Notes: generated by a model from the sequence alone, not told the origin. A stretch of 64,000 bases of DNA from Flavobacteriaceae bacterium (GCA_016744415.1 JADGEL010000005.1:124001-188000), one strand, 5' to 3'; counted from the stretch's first letter, positions 51,986 through 62,576 are shown. Program-made: numbers and translations.

Positions 51986-52858
51986 ACTACTTAAGTAAAG
52001 TATTTTAAATAGTTGAAAAATAATAAGAGATGGATTTTTAGACAATAAATTCATTTTTAACCGCTCACCAAATGAATGATATATTTTATTCATTACAAAC
52101 CTTAAACTTCTAACTTTTTTATAACTAGACACTAAAGTTAGTTTTCTAGCTAACTTATCATTTGTATTCATTAAAAACAGAGCATTAGCTATTGCCTTTT
52201 TAGTTTTATTCACAAACACATCATTATTTTCAATTCCTAAATGATACACCGGATTTTCAATTACTAATACTTGTTCTTTCTTAAATTGGAGAAAAAATCG
52301 TGTATCTACAAATCCATAGGTTTCTTTTAATAAGGGAAAGTTATTATCTTTTGCTAACCTTCTTTTTATTGCAAAATTAGCACCCCTCAAATTTAATATA
52401 GGATATGCTTTTCTTTTTTCAAAACCAATTTCTTCTTTCTGTTTCCCGTATTTCCATCGTAATAAATGTGGCAATGGTTTTTTATGGTCATAAATAATAT
52501 TTCCAGAAATAAGCCCTTTGTTCGTAGATTTCATTTCACTAATATAAACTGAAAGAAAATTATCTTCAACTGCTAAAACATCCACATCTAAAAACAAGAG
52601 CCAATCACTTGTAGCCTTTTCAATTAAAAAATTTCGATTAGCTGCATTACCAACATTAATATTTTGCTGAAATAATTTTACATTTTGATGGTTTAAACTT
52701 TCAATATAATCAGTGTTTAAATTTTTAAAATATGTGTTAGAAACATCATCCGAAAGAAATAGCTCCCATTTACAATTGATGTTTTCAAATTGCCTCATTA
52801 AATTTTCAACAAGTGGCTGTACATTATAATTATAAACCGGAATTAAAACTGAAATCAT
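51962..52858 (-). CDS. Glycosyltransferase family 2 (GT-A fold)
   Basis: 298 residues beginning [20 protein letters not shown]. Nucleotide-sugar site FLSDDVSN, donor/metal motif LLFLDVDV (DxD), and a later NLRGANFAIKRR acceptor-loop region. Single catalytic domain, no membrane helices. It overlaps the upstream ftsE gene by 1 nt (ATG/TAA), so the two are co-translated although functionally distinct. Confidence 0.88.
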   Translation of the reverse strand: MISVLIPVYNYNVQPLVENLMRQFENINCKWELFLSDDVSNTYFKNLNTDYIESLNHQNVKLFQQNINVGNAANRNFLIEKATSDWLLFLDVDVLAVEDNFLSVYISEMKSTNKGLISGNIIYDHKKPLPHLLRWKYGKQKEEIGFEKRKAYPILNLRGANFAIKRRLAKDNNFPLLKETYGFVDTRFFLQFKKEQVLVIENPVYHLGIENNDVFVNKTKKAIANALFLMNTNDKLARKLTLVSSYKKVRSLRFVMNKIYHSFGERLKMNLLSKNPSLIIFQLFKILYLSSLDVSKNS

Positions 52859-53550
52859 TAATTTGTAGTATTAGCCTGCTTTACCACCTCAAACAATTCT
52901 TCTCCTTCGCACTTTAAGGTTTTATACGGATATTTAAGAATTAGGGCATAGTCATGAGTAGCCATTAAAATTGTTTTACCGCTTCTATGAATTTCTTCCA
53001 AAACTTCCATTACTTCTATAGAGGTTTTTGGATCAAGATTACCAGTTGGCTCATCTGCCAAAATAAGTTCTGGATCATTTAACAAAGCTCGAGCAATTGC
53101 AATTCGTTGCTGCTCTCCTCCCGAAAGTTCAAAAGGCATTTTAAACCCTTTAGTATGCATTCCTACTTTTTGCAATACCTCATTAATTTTGGCTTGCATC
53201 CCTTTGATATCTTTCCAACCAGTAGCTCTTAAAACAAACAACAAGTTTTCTTCAACATTACGATCATTCAGCAACTTAAAATCCTGAAATACAATACCAA
53301 TTTTTCTTCTTAAAAACGGAATTTGCTTTTCTTTAAGTTTTTGCAAATCAAAACCTACAATTGTTCCTTCTCCATTTTGCAGTTCCAGATCGCCATATAA
53401 GGTTTTCATCAAGCTACTTTTTCCACTTCCTGTTTTACCAATTAAATAAACAAAATCACCTTCATCAATTTCAAGATTTACATTTGATAGCACTAAATTT
53501 TCGCCTTGAAAGATAGATGCATCACTTAAAAAAAGAATGGAATTTTGCAT
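52858..53550 (-). CDS. ftsE: FtsE-like cell-division ABC transporter ATPase
   Basis: 230 residues. Walker [19 protein letters not shown]-loop [17 protein letters not shown], signature [15 protein letters not shown], Walker [13 protein letters not shown] and switch ATHDYAL. The sequence style ([15 protein letters not shown]) is closest to FtsE, which with FtsX activates septal peptidoglycan hydrolases. ftsX is not adjacent in this window. It has its own strong promoter. Confidence 0.87.
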   Translation of the reverse strand: MQNSILFLSDASIFQGENLVLSNVNLEIDEGDFVYLIGKTGSGKSSLMKTLYGDLELQNGEGTIVGFDLQKLKEKQIPFLRRKIGIVFQDFKLLNDRNVEENLLFVLRATGWKDIKGMQAKINEVLQKVGMHTKGFKMPFELSGGEQQRIAIARALLNDPELILADEPTGNLDPKTSIEVMEVLEEIHRSGKTILMATHDYALILKYPYKTLKCEGEELFEVVKQANTTN

Positions 53551-53569
53551 AGAATTTTTTATTTACTCA

Positions 53570-53600
53570 CAAACTTAGGCTTTCTTTGTAACCTTTCAAA
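53570..53600 (-). promoter_or_regulatory. Promoter of ftsE
   Basis: On the minus strand TTTG (53600-53597), 19-nt spacer, TAAGTTTG (53577-53570), 19 nt before the ftsE ATG. Perfect match to the Bacteroidetes consensus. Confidence 0.8.
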
Positions 53601-53665
53601 AAAATTACCGACTTTAAATTGGTGTCCTCTCAAAGGACCAATTTTAAACCCAAATATTTCTAATT

Positions 53666-54892
53666 ATGACAAATTCATTTTCAACTTTCTTTTTATTAGC
53701 TGCTACTTTTTTAATATTGATTTCTTGCCAAACCGAACCTAAACCAACTTCTTTAAAAAAGGGCTTTTGGCGTGGAGAGATAACTATACAAAAACAACAA
53801 ATACCTTTTGTTTTTGAAGTTTTGAGCAGTAATAATGAATACAAAATCAATTTACATGATGGTGATAACATCATTGAATTAGACGAAGTATCAGTAGTTA
53901 ATGATTCGCTATTTTTTACTTTACACATTTTTGATATTGATGTAAAAGCAAAAATTAAAAAAAACAATATAAGCGGAACTTACACAAAAAATTATGCCGA
54001 TAATTATGTGTTACCATTCAAAGCAGCCTATGGTAAAAAAGACCGTGTCAACAATCCATCTACTTCTACTAATTTTGATGGAACATGGTCTTTTAAATTT
54101 GAAGGCGATGATGATAACAATAAAAAAGTTGCAATATTTAAAGCTGATGATAATTTGCTAAAAGGTTCTATTCTCAGCAAAACAGGAGATTATCGATTTT
54201 TAGAAGGAACTTCTACAAACAAAGATTTCACATTGTATGCTTTTGACGGAAACCATCTCTATATCTTTAAAGCCGAATTAGAAAATGACTCTATTTTTAA
54301 AGGAGAATATTGGTCAGGAAAAACTGGAAACAAAAAATTTACAGCAATCAAAAACGAAAATGCAACTTTACCAGATGCTAATTCACTAACCTATTTAAAG
54401 GAAGGTTATAATGGAATGGAATTTTCGTTTCCTGGTTTAGATGGCAATCCAATTTCTTTAACTGATAAAAAATACCAAGACAAAGTAGTCGTACTCCAAC
54501 TATTCGGAACTTGGTGCCCTAACTGTATGGACGAAACTAAATTCTTAACCAGTTGGTATGACAACAACAAAAATAGAGGTGTAGAAATTATTGGTTTAGC
54601 CTATGAGGTTAAAGATGATTTTGATTATGCCAAAAAGCGCGTTCAAAAAATGAAAGACAAGTATAATATTGGATATGATTTTGTTATTGCAGGAACATCA
54701 GAAAGAGGCAATGCAGCAAAATCACTGCCTATGTTAAATCACGTTATGTCTTTCCCTACAGCAATCATTATCGATAAAAAAGGAAAAGTGAGAAATATTC
54801 ATACTGGTTTTTCAGGACCTGCTACAGGCGATTATTACTTAGATTATGTCCATGAATTTAATGTTTTGATGGATGAGCTATTAGTTGAATAA
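53666..54892 (+). CDS. TlpA-like thiol-disulfide oxidoreductase lipoprotein
   Basis: 408 residues with lipobox LILISC (Cys21). Residues 30-235 are a beta-rich domain of unknown role with two similar halves (GFWRGEITIQ.. and GTWSFKFEGDDD..). Residues about 245-400 form a thioredoxin-fold AhpC/TSA-TlpA domain with the redox motif FGTWCPNCMDE (Cys284, Cys287) and cis-Pro segment MSFPTAIIIDKKG. Likely reduces or isomerises disulfides in periplasmic or surface proteins. Confidence 0.9.
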   Translation: MTNSFSTFFLLAATFLILISCQTEPKPTSLKKGFWRGEITIQKQQIPFVFEVLSSNNEYKINLHDGDNIIELDEVSVVNDSLFFTLHIFDIDVKAKIKKNNISGTYTKNYADNYVLPFKAAYGKKDRVNNPSTSTNFDGTWSFKFEGDDDNNKKVAIFKADDNLLKGSILSKTGDYRFLEGTSTNKDFTLYAFDGNHLYIFKAELENDSIFKGEYWSGKTGNKKFTAIKNENATLPDANSLTYLKEGYNGMEFSFPGLDGNPISLTDKKYQDKVVVLQLFGTWCPNCMDETKFLTSWYDNNKNRGVEIIGLAYEVKDDFDYAKKRVQKMKDKYNIGYDFVIAGTSERGNAAKSLPMLNHVMSFPTAIIIDKKGKVRNIHTGFSGPATGDYYLDYVHEFNVLMDELLVE

Positions 54893-55034
54893 CCTTTAGA
54901 TTTCTTTTTATTTTTCGTTTTAGACTGTTAATTGTTTTTTAATAAAATTAACAAGCACTTAGGCAATTTCAAAGATTTTATGCGTTATTAGTACTATACT
55001 AATTTACCAAATTTCTTGCATAAAAAAATTAAAA

Positions 55035-58000
55035 ATGAGTTTAAAAACCCTTATTTTAACTTGCTGTATATCAACGGTCACCTTATTTACTTTTGCTCAA
55101 AAAACAGCAACTTACACCAACGAGTTTAGAAATTACAAACACGCACTAGAGTTGTATCAAGACAAGTCATATCTTGCATCTCAACAACTTTTTGGGCAAA
55201 TAAAATTTGATTACGAAAACACATCCGAAATTCGTGCCAACTGCGAATATTATATTGCCAATTGTGCCATTAGGTTAAATCAACAAAATGCTGACAACTT
55301 AATGTTAGATTTTGTAAAGAAATACCCTACAAGCACAAAACAAAACAATGCTTTTTTAGAAACTGCAGAGTATTATTACAAAGTAGGCAAATACCCATAT
55401 GCTTTAAAATGGTATAAAAAAGCAAACACAAACAGCTTACCAAATCAGCAAAGGGAAGATTATAATTTTAAATACGGATATGCTCTTTTTGCAACCAAAA
55501 ATTACAGTGCATCTAAAGAGTATTTTAAACAATTATTAGACTCTCCAGAATATGGTTCTAGAGCAAAATATTACTACGGATATATTGCTTATCAAGATGA
55601 TGATTACGAAACTGCTGATAACTATTTAGGACAAGTAGTGACAGATGCCAATTATCAAAAAAATGTTTCTTATTATTTGGCAGACATGAATTTTAAATTA
55701 GGAAAATTCAAAAAAGCCTTAGAATTAGGAGAACCTCTATTAGCAAAAACCAAACGTGATGAATTTTCACAATTATCAAAAATTGTAGGCGAAAGTTATT
55801 TTAACCTTAAACAATACAGTGAAGCAATTCCGCATTTAAAAAACTACAAAGGCACTCGTGGTAAGTGGAATAACACAGATTATTACCTATTAGGTTATGC
55901 CTTTTATGCACAAGACGATTTTGAGAATGCCATTTCTTATTTCAATAAAATTATTGGAGGAAAAAATGCGGTAGCTCAAAATGCCTATTATCATTTGGCA
56001 GAATGCTATTTGCAACTCAACAAAAAAACAGAGGCATTGAATGCTTTTAAAAATGCTTCACAAATGGATTTTGAACCCCAATTACAGGAAGATGCTTTTT
56101 TAAATTATGCCAAATTAAGTTATGATATTGGTAATCCTTATAAGAGCACACCAGAAGTGTTACAATCATTTTTAGACAAATATCCAAAATCAAAACACTC
56201 GCAACAGATTGAAGAATTAATCATCAGCTCTTTTATCACTTCACAAGATTATGCAGGTGCAATTTTGTATCTAGAAAACAAGAAAGATACCAAAAGCCCA
56301 CGTTATCAAAAAGCAACTTTTTATAGAGGAATTCAAGTTTTTAATGAAAAAGATTATAATGATGCTATCCTTAATTTCGAAAAATCGCTAAGCAACCCTC
56401 AAGATAAGAAAATGGCAGTTCGTAGTAAATTTTGGCTAGGTGAATCAAATTTTAGAATGAATAATTTTGATTTAGCCTTAGATGATTTCAATTTATTCTA
56501 TGCCAATTCTCAATCTAAAGAAACATCAGAATTTAAAGAAATCAACTATAATTTGGCATACACCTATTTTAAACAAAAGGATTATCAAAGAGCAAGTATA
56601 GAGTTTCAAAATTACATCAATAAACATCCCGAAAATAAAGTGAAATTAGATGATAGTTATTTGCGTTTAGCTGATACTTATTTTGTCTCTAGCGATTATC
56701 AAAATGCAATAAAAGCTTACGATATTATTATTCAAAATAAATCTACTGATGCAGACTATGCCCAATTTCAAAAAGCGGTGAGCTATGGCTATATTGGCCA
56801 AGACAAACAAAAAATTGAAGAACTAATTACCTTTTTAAGACGCTATAAAAAATCAGCATATAAAGATGATGTTTATTATGTTTTGGCAAATGAATATGTT
56901 GATGCCAACGAAACTGAACTCGCTCTAGAAAAATATGATTATCTAATTAATAACATCAATCGGAGTTCTTTAGTAAAAAAAGCGATGCTTAAAAAAGGAG
57001 CAATTTATTACAATACCGATGCCAATGAAAGAGCAATATCCACTTATAAAAAAATAGTAAATCAATTTCCAAATACTGCTGAGGCAAAACAAGCTGTTGC
57101 AAGTGCTAGACAAATTTATGTAGATTTAGGACGGGTTGATGAATACGCATCTTGGGTAAAAACAATTGATTACATCAATGTGACGGATGCCGAATTAGAT
57201 AATGACATGTATGAGTCTGCCGAAAGACAATACCTGCAAGGAAACCATCCAAAGGCAATTAGCGGTTTTCAACAATACCTAGACAATTTCTCGAACGGAT
57301 TACACGCATTACATGTAAACTTTTATTTAGCACAGTCTTTATTTTCAGAAAATAAAACTTCAGAGTCTATCCGCTATTATTCTTTTGTAATTAATCAACC
57401 ACAAAATGAATTTACTGAACCATCGCTTTCTAAACTAGCCCAGGCATATTTAGAAGTTGAAGATTGGCAATTAGCAATTCCTGTTTTACAACGATTAGAA
57501 AATGAAGCATCAGAAACTCAGAATTCTATTTTTGCAAAATCTAATTTGATGAAAGGGTATTATACGCAACAAGACTATGCCAAAGCTGTTGACTATGCCG
57601 AAGCTGTTTTAGAACAACCAAAAATTGACAATACTGTGAAATCAGATGCGCAAATAATCATTGCTAGATCTGCTATAAAAACGAATAACGAAACAAAAGC
57701 AAGAGCTGCTTATAAAAAAGTAGCCACAATTGCTAGCGGCGAACTGATGGCCGAAGCTTTGTATTACGATGCCTATTTTGAGCATAATGATGGTAGCTAT
57801 CGTGTATCAAATACAGTAGTTCAAAAAATTGCATCATCCTATTCTAATTACAAATATTGGGGAGGCAAAAGCCTAATTATCATGGCTAAAAATAATTATG
57901 CTTTAAAAGATTCGTTTCAAGCAACCTATATTTTAGAATCAGTGATTAAGAATTTTTCTCAGTTTGATGAAATTATTGAAACTGCTCAAACAGAATTAAC

Positions 58001-58055
58001 ACGCATTAAAACTGAAGAAGCAAAAACAAACGATTCAGTCAACCCAAAAAATTAA
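55035..58055 (+). CDS. Large periplasmic tetratricopeptide-repeat protein
   Basis: 1006 residues with signal peptide MSLKTLILTCCISTVTLFTF and cleavage before QKTATYTNEF. Almost the whole protein is TPR/Sel1-like helical repeats (for example YALKWYKKANTN, YFKQLLDSPEYGSRAKYYYG, AISYFNKIIGGKNAVAQNAY). About 20 or more repeats can be seen. Expected to be a periplasmic scaffold. Followed by an outer-membrane barrel gene, a pairing I associate with flavobacterial genomes; the joint function is unknown. Confidence 0.88.
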   Translation: MSLKTLILTCCISTVTLFTFAQKTATYTNEFRNYKHALELYQDKSYLASQQLFGQIKFDYENTSEIRANCEYYIANCAIRLNQQNADNLMLDFVKKYPTSTKQNNAFLETAEYYYKVGKYPYALKWYKKANTNSLPNQQREDYNFKYGYALFATKNYSASKEYFKQLLDSPEYGSRAKYYYGYIAYQDDDYETADNYLGQVVTDANYQKNVSYYLADMNFKLGKFKKALELGEPLLAKTKRDEFSQLSKIVGESYFNLKQYSEAIPHLKNYKGTRGKWNNTDYYLLGYAFYAQDDFENAISYFNKIIGGKNAVAQNAYYHLAECYLQLNKKTEALNAFKNASQMDFEPQLQEDAFLNYAKLSYDIGNPYKSTPEVLQSFLDKYPKSKHSQQIEELIISSFITSQDYAGAILYLENKKDTKSPRYQKATFYRGIQVFNEKDYNDAILNFEKSLSNPQDKKMAVRSKFWLGESNFRMNNFDLALDDFNLFYANSQSKETSEFKEINYNLAYTYFKQKDYQRASIEFQNYINKHPENKVKLDDSYLRLADTYFVSSDYQNAIKAYDIIIQNKSTDADYAQFQKAVSYGYIGQDKQKIEELITFLRRYKKSAYKDDVYYVLANEYVDANETELALEKYDYLINNINRSSLVKKAMLKKGAIYYNTDANERAISTYKKIVNQFPNTAEAKQAVASARQIYVDLGRVDEYASWVKTIDYINVTDAELDNDMYESAERQYLQGNHPKAISGFQQYLDNFSNGLHALHVNFYLAQSLFSENKTSESIRYYSFVINQPQNEFTEPSLSKLAQAYLEVEDWQLAIPVLQRLENEASETQNSIFAKSNLMKGYYTQQDYAKAVDYAEAVLEQPKIDNTVKSDAQIIIARSAIKTNNETKARAAYKKVATIASGELMAEALYYDAYFEHNDGSYRVSNTVVQKIASSYSNYKYWGGKSLIIMAKNNYALKDSFQATYILESVIKNFSQFDEIIETAQTELTRIKTEEAKTNDSVNPKN

Positions 58056-58057
58056 GT

Positions 58058-58155
58058 CTTCGGCAAGCTCAAACTGATAATAAGTTGTCATTTAGAGCAG
58101 GGTCGAGAAGTTAAACAAATAAAAGAAATACAATATCACACTGAGCTTGTCAAAG
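58058..58155. repeat. REP-like inverted repeat between the TPR and barrel genes
   Basis: Arms at 58058-58078 and 58135-58155 match at 16 of 21 positions as inverted repeats around the core CAAGCTCA/TGAGCTTG. The left arm starts 3 nt after the TPR stop and the right arm lies just before the next gene's start. It resembles the CTTCGACAAGCTCAG-type intergenic repeats I know from Bacteroidetes genomes. Confidence 0.6.
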
Positions 58156-58176
58156 TGTCTCAATAAAAAATATCAA

Positions 58177-59898
58177 ATGAGAAAAATCATTTTTATAACC
58201 CTAACAATCCTTACAACTGCAACAATAATGGGGCAAGAAAAAGTAAAGGACACCTTGAATACAGATGAAATTATGGTGATAAAACCATACACCCCTACTA
58301 TTTCTGATGCGTTTAAAATCAAAGACAATCCACAAATAGAAAATGAAAACATTCAAAAAGACAGTGTTACTTACTCCTTTTTTTCTGTGCCAGTTGCTTC
58401 AACTTTTACCCCAACAAAAGGAAAAGCTCAAAGTGTGGTTCGAGAACCTTTAGATAAAATTTATGAGAATTTTGTAGCAGTAGGATTTGGCAATTATACC
58501 ACTCCTTACCTAGAAGCCTTCTTACACTCTAGTAGTACTAGAAGTAATGATTTTGGTGCTTTTATAAAACACCAATCTTCAAATGGTGGCATCAAAGATA
58601 TTTTGATTGATGATAATTATTCAGATACCCAACTCTCGTTATTTTACAAACAATTTGAACGAGATTACAATTGGGAGGCTAATTTAGGAGCGCAACACCA
58701 AATTTACAATTGGTATGGACTACCAGAAGGAATCACTTATGATCCAACATTCTTAAATACTATAGACCCTAAACAAACCTATCTAAATATTTTTGGTGGG
58801 GGATCTTTTAATTTTGAAGAAGGAATTTTTAAAGGTGGTAAAGTTCGAATTGACCATTTTTCTGACAACTATAGCAGTAGTGAAATTCAAGCTAAAATAA
58901 CTCCAGAAATAGAATTCCCAATTTCATCTGAGCTGATTGATTTACCTTTTGACATTGAGTTCATAACAGGTTCATTCAAACAAAATTACTTAACTAATAC
59001 TGCTGTAGAATACAGTTTTGTAAATCTTGGGGCAAGTCCAAGTTTAGAAATATTGCGCGATAAACTAACTGTTAATCTTGGGGCAAGAGTTTATTATAGT
59101 TTTGACTTAGAAAGCAAACAAAATAAATTTTATGCCTATCCAAATGTAACGGCATCCTATAAATTAATTGATGAAACATTAATTGGGTACGGTGGTATCA
59201 CCGGTGATTTACATCAAAATAGTTATCGTGAATTTGCCAATGACAATCCATTTATATCACCTACTTTAAACATCTTACCAACCGATCAACAATACAACGC
59301 TTTTTTAGGAGCCAAAGGAAAATTATCAACTAAAGTTGGTTATAATTTTAAAGCATCATATCAAAGTGAAAAGAATAAAGCATTGTATATTCAAAACCCG
59401 TCAATGTCTAATGGAATCATAAACCCAACCTTTGCATTCCAAGCAGGAAATTCATTTGGTGTGGTATATGACAATGTTAAGACCTTGAGTTTATTTGCAG
59501 AATTGGATGTGTATATTTCTAAAGAATTTAAGTTTGGAGGAAACATTGAATACAATAATCTTACAACCGATGTACAAGCAAAAGCATGGTACACTCCAAC
59601 CTTAAAAGCATCTGCTTTTGCCAACTACAATTCTAAAAAATGGTATGTAGGTGCTGACCTTTATTTTGTTGGAGAACAGTTTGATTTAGTTCAAAATTTT
59701 GGTGAACTAAATGGTACCATTACCACCTTAGACCCCTATGTAGATTTAAACTTTAATGGTGGGTATGTTTTTACCGATAGATTAACTGCCTTTGGTAGAG
59801 TTAACAATGTTTTGGGTATTAACTACGACAAATACACCAATTACAAAGTACAAGGTATTCAAGTACTAGCTGGTATAATTTACAAGTTTGATTTTTAA
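58177..59898 (+). CDS. Outer membrane beta-barrel, TonB-dependent-receptor-like
   Basis: 573 residues from the ATG that gives MRKIIFITLTILTTATIMGQ; an upstream ATG (58147) lies in the repeat element and adds no signal sequence. Short N-terminal region (TDEIMVIKPYTPTISDAFKI) rather than a full plug, then a barrel with many amphipathic beta strands ending in LAGIIYKFDF, the C-terminal aromatic strand for BamA insertion. Partner of the TPR gene 121 nt upstream. Ligand unknown. Confidence 0.78.
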   Translation: MRKIIFITLTILTTATIMGQEKVKDTLNTDEIMVIKPYTPTISDAFKIKDNPQIENENIQKDSVTYSFFSVPVASTFTPTKGKAQSVVREPLDKIYENFVAVGFGNYTTPYLEAFLHSSSTRSNDFGAFIKHQSSNGGIKDILIDDNYSDTQLSLFYKQFERDYNWEANLGAQHQIYNWYGLPEGITYDPTFLNTIDPKQTYLNIFGGGSFNFEEGIFKGGKVRIDHFSDNYSSSEIQAKITPEIEFPISSELIDLPFDIEFITGSFKQNYLTNTAVEYSFVNLGASPSLEILRDKLTVNLGARVYYSFDLESKQNKFYAYPNVTASYKLIDETLIGYGGITGDLHQNSYREFANDNPFISPTLNILPTDQQYNAFLGAKGKLSTKVGYNFKASYQSEKNKALYIQNPSMSNGIINPTFAFQAGNSFGVVYDNVKTLSLFAELDVYISKEFKFGGNIEYNNLTTDVQAKAWYTPTLKASAFANYNSKKWYVGADLYFVGEQFDLVQNFGELNGTITTLDPYVDLNFNGGYVFTDRLTAFGRVNNVLGINYDKYTNYKVQGIQVLAGIIYKFDF

Positions 59899-59971
59899 GC
59901 TCCAAAAAATATTTTCTTAGTTAAGAACTAAGATTTGAAAGAATATATAGATCTTCTGTTTGAATTTGGAT

Positions 59972-60004
59972 TTTGAATCAATTCCCTAAAAATCCCTAAC
60001 TTTG
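59972..60004 (+). promoter_or_regulatory. Promoter of the YitT-family gene
   Basis: TTTG (59972-59975), 21-nt spacer, TAACTTTG (59997-60004), 29 nt before the ATG at 60034. Good consensus match. Confidence 0.65.
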
Positions 60005-60033
60005 ATTACAAACTGTAAATTCAAAGTCATATC

Positions 60034-61005
60034 ATGATTAGGTTTTTTAGAAAATTAATTGTAGCCAAGGCAAAACAACGCCTTAAAAAAAGTAGTCCTT
60101 CTATAAAAACATCTTCACTCTCCGAAGAGTTTGGTATAATAAAAGCTACTACAATTTATTTTGTTAGGGATTCTATTTTTTTAACTATTGGTATTTTTTC
60201 TGCAGGTTTTGGACTCAAAGGGTTCTTATTACCAAACTCCTTTATAGATGGTGGTGCGATGGGGATTTCTCTTTTAATTTCAGAAACAACCAGCATTGAT
60301 CTATCTATACTTATTGTGGCAATTAATTTTCCTTTTATCCTCTTAGGATATAAACAAATTGGAAAACAATTTGCATTCAAGAGTATTTTAGCCATTATTG
60401 GATTGGCATTAATTGTACACTTTATTCCCTTTCCTTTAATAACATCAGATAAATTACTAATTGCTGTATTTGGTGGATTCTTCTTAGGAGTTGGCATCGG
60501 AATGTCTATCAGAGGTGGTGCTGTCATTGATGGCACTGAAGTCTTAGCTATATATCTGAGTAAGAAAACAGGACTTACAATTGGTGATGTAATATTGATA
60601 TTTAATATCATCATATTTTCGTTCGGAGCCTATATCTTATCAATAGAAATTGCGCTATATGCAATTCTTACTTACATAGCGGCTTCAAAAACTATTGATT
60701 TTGTCATTGAAGGGATTGAAGAATATACTGGCATTACTATAATTTCAGATAAGAGTGAAAAAATTCGAGTTATGATAACAGAAAAATTGGGTAGTGGAGT
60801 AACTATCTATTCCGGTAAAGGCGGATACCAAAAGGATGGTGATAATTCAAAACCGATCGATATCTTGTACACAGTTATCACCCGATTAGAAATTGCAAAC
60901 CTTCGAAAAGAAATTGACAAAATTGATGCGAATGCCTTTATCATTATGAACAGCATAAAAGACACTAAAGGAGGAATGATAAAAAAAAGACCCTTGAAGG
61001 ATTAG
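60034..61005 (+). CDS. YitT family membrane protein (DUF161/DUF2179)
   Basis: 323 residues. Charged N-terminus (1-45), then about five or six helices (45-215) with FGLKGFLLPNSFIDGGAMGI and GVGIGMSIRGGAVIDGTEVL, the two glycine-rich repeats typical of YitT. The cytoplasmic C-terminal DUF2179 domain (about 225-318) carries GSGVTIYSGKGGYQKDG and a ferredoxin-like fold. Transport substrate is not known for the family. Confidence 0.92.
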   Translation: MIRFFRKLIVAKAKQRLKKSSPSIKTSSLSEEFGIIKATTIYFVRDSIFLTIGIFSAGFGLKGFLLPNSFIDGGAMGISLLISETTSIDLSILIVAINFPFILLGYKQIGKQFAFKSILAIIGLALIVHFIPFPLITSDKLLIAVFGGFFLGVGIGMSIRGGAVIDGTEVLAIYLSKKTGLTIGDVILIFNIIIFSFGAYILSIEIALYAILTYIAASKTIDFVIEGIEEYTGITIISDKSEKIRVMITEKLGSGVTIYSGKGGYQKDGDNSKPIDILYTVITRLEIANLRKEIDKIDANAFIIMNSIKDTKGGMIKKRPLKD

Positions 61006-61147
61006 AGAAATTTATACTTTGGTAACATAAATAATGTATTGAAAATTAACTAAGACAAATACATCAACTACTAAACTAGACATACAAGTATAAGCATCCA
61101 TCTAAAAATTTATTTCCGTAGATTTACGCAAACAAAAATCATACTAT

Positions 61148-62572
61148 ATGCGTAACCTTATCTTAACCCTAATCATTGCTTTTACAATTATTTCTTGTAC
61201 TGAAAAAAAAGCAGACAAAACTGTAGAAACCTCAACAATCAACAAACAAGATTCTACACAAATCAAAACTGTTTTTGATGCGTCCTTAACTGAAGGACAA
61301 GCCTACGAATGGTTAAGAGATTTAACCCAAAATATTGGTGGACGTTTATCAGGTTCACCCGAAGCGCAACAAGCGGTTGAATGGGGAGAGCAATTAATGA
61401 AAGACCAAGGATTTGAAAATGTACGTTTACAAGCTATTATGGTACCTCATTGGGTTCGTGGCGAAAAGGAAAAAGCATTTTATAAAATAGGAAACGAATT
61501 AAGAGATGTGCCTGTTTGTGCACTAGGCGGTTCTATTGCAACTCCAAACCAAGGTATTACTGCAGAAGTAATTGAAGTTAAAAGTTTGGAAGAAGCAATA
61601 GCGAAAGGTGAAGAATTACGAGGTAAGATTGTTTTCTTTAATCGTCCTTTTGATGCAACTTTGATTAATACATTTAAAGCCTATGGTGGTTGTGTAGATC
61701 AACGTTATTCTGGAGCTAAAACTTGTGGTGAATTTGGTGCAGTGGGAGTTATTGTTCGTTCAATGACGCTGAGTATGGATGATAATCCGCATACAGGCAC
61801 TATGAGTTATGGTGATATTCCTGCTAATCAATACACACCCACAGCAGCTATCAGCACAAATGCTGCAGCACAATTGAGTCTGGATTTAAAGAACAATCCA
61901 AATCTAAAATTCTACCTTAAGCAAAGTTGTGAAACATTACCAGACGCTCCATCATTTAATGTAATTGGAGAAATTACTGGTAGCCAATATCCTAACAAGT
62001 ATATCACCGTTGGTGGACATTTAGATTCTTGGGATTTAGGAGAAGGCGCACACGATGATGGTGCTGGAATTGTACAATCTTTAGAAGTATTGCGTTTATT
62101 AAAAGAAACAGGAATAAAACCAAAGCACACTATTCGTGTGGTGTTGTTTATGAATGAAGAAAACGGAACGCGTGGAGCAAAAAAATATGCTGAGGAAGCC
62201 AAATTTAAAAAAGAAATTCATGTAGCAGCATTAGAATCTGATTCGGGTGGATTTACACCAAGAGGGTTTTCTTATGACGGGAATGAAGAAAACAAAGAGT
62301 TGTTTTTGAGTTGGAAATCTTTGCTTGAACCATACGGTTTACATGATTGGACAGTTGGTTATTCAGGTGCAGATATTATGCCATTAAAAGATGGCACTAT
62401 TACACTTTCTGGCTACAAACCAGATAGCCAACGTTATTTTGATTATCACCATACATCTACAGACACTTTTGATAAAGTAAACAGACGCGAATTACAATTG
62501 GGTGCAGCAGCAATGACATCATTAGTATATTTGATGGATAAATATTTAGATGTATCAACCGTAAAACAATAG
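61148..62572 (+). CDS. M28 family metallopeptidase, lipoprotein
   Basis: 474 residues with lipobox AFTIISC (Cys17). A PA-domain-like insertion (about 130-250) precedes the zinc peptidase core. Metal and catalytic residues are in GGHLDSWDLGEGAHDDGAG (His291, Asp303), MNEENGTRG (Glu337/338), ESDSGGF (Asp365) and YHHTSTDTF. Matches M28 exopeptidases of the carboxypeptidase Q/aminopeptidase type. Likely trims peptides in the periplasm or at the surface. The next gene starts 4 nt downstream. Confidence 0.92.
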   Translation: MRNLILTLIIAFTIISCTEKKADKTVETSTINKQDSTQIKTVFDASLTEGQAYEWLRDLTQNIGGRLSGSPEAQQAVEWGEQLMKDQGFENVRLQAIMVPHWVRGEKEKAFYKIGNELRDVPVCALGGSIATPNQGITAEVIEVKSLEEAIAKGEELRGKIVFFNRPFDATLINTFKAYGGCVDQRYSGAKTCGEFGAVGVIVRSMTLSMDDNPHTGTMSYGDIPANQYTPTAAISTNAAAQLSLDLKNNPNLKFYLKQSCETLPDAPSFNVIGEITGSQYPNKYITVGGHLDSWDLGEGAHDDGAGIVQSLEVLRLLKETGIKPKHTIRVVLFMNEENGTRGAKKYAEEAKFKKEIHVAALESDSGGFTPRGFSYDGNEENKELFLSWKSLLEPYGLHDWTVGYSGADIMPLKDGTITLSGYKPDSQRYFDYHHTSTDTFDKVNRRELQLGAAAMTSLVYLMDKYLDVSTVKQ

Positions 62573-62576
62573 CCAG

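Noticed and set aside
54938-54970. TGTTAAT..ATTAACA stem before the TPR gene as a terminator
   Set aside because: Short A/T-only stem with a long loop; likely chance in such AT-rich DNA.
59916-59932. CTTAGTT-AAG-AACTAAG hairpin after the barrel gene as a terminator
   Set aside because: Only a 7-bp A/T-rich stem and no T-run follows; too weak to list as a feature.
60156-60614. A 152-codon minus-strand frame inside the YitT gene
   Set aside because: Antisense shadow of a well-supported gene with clear family motifs; composition is that of a reversed membrane protein.
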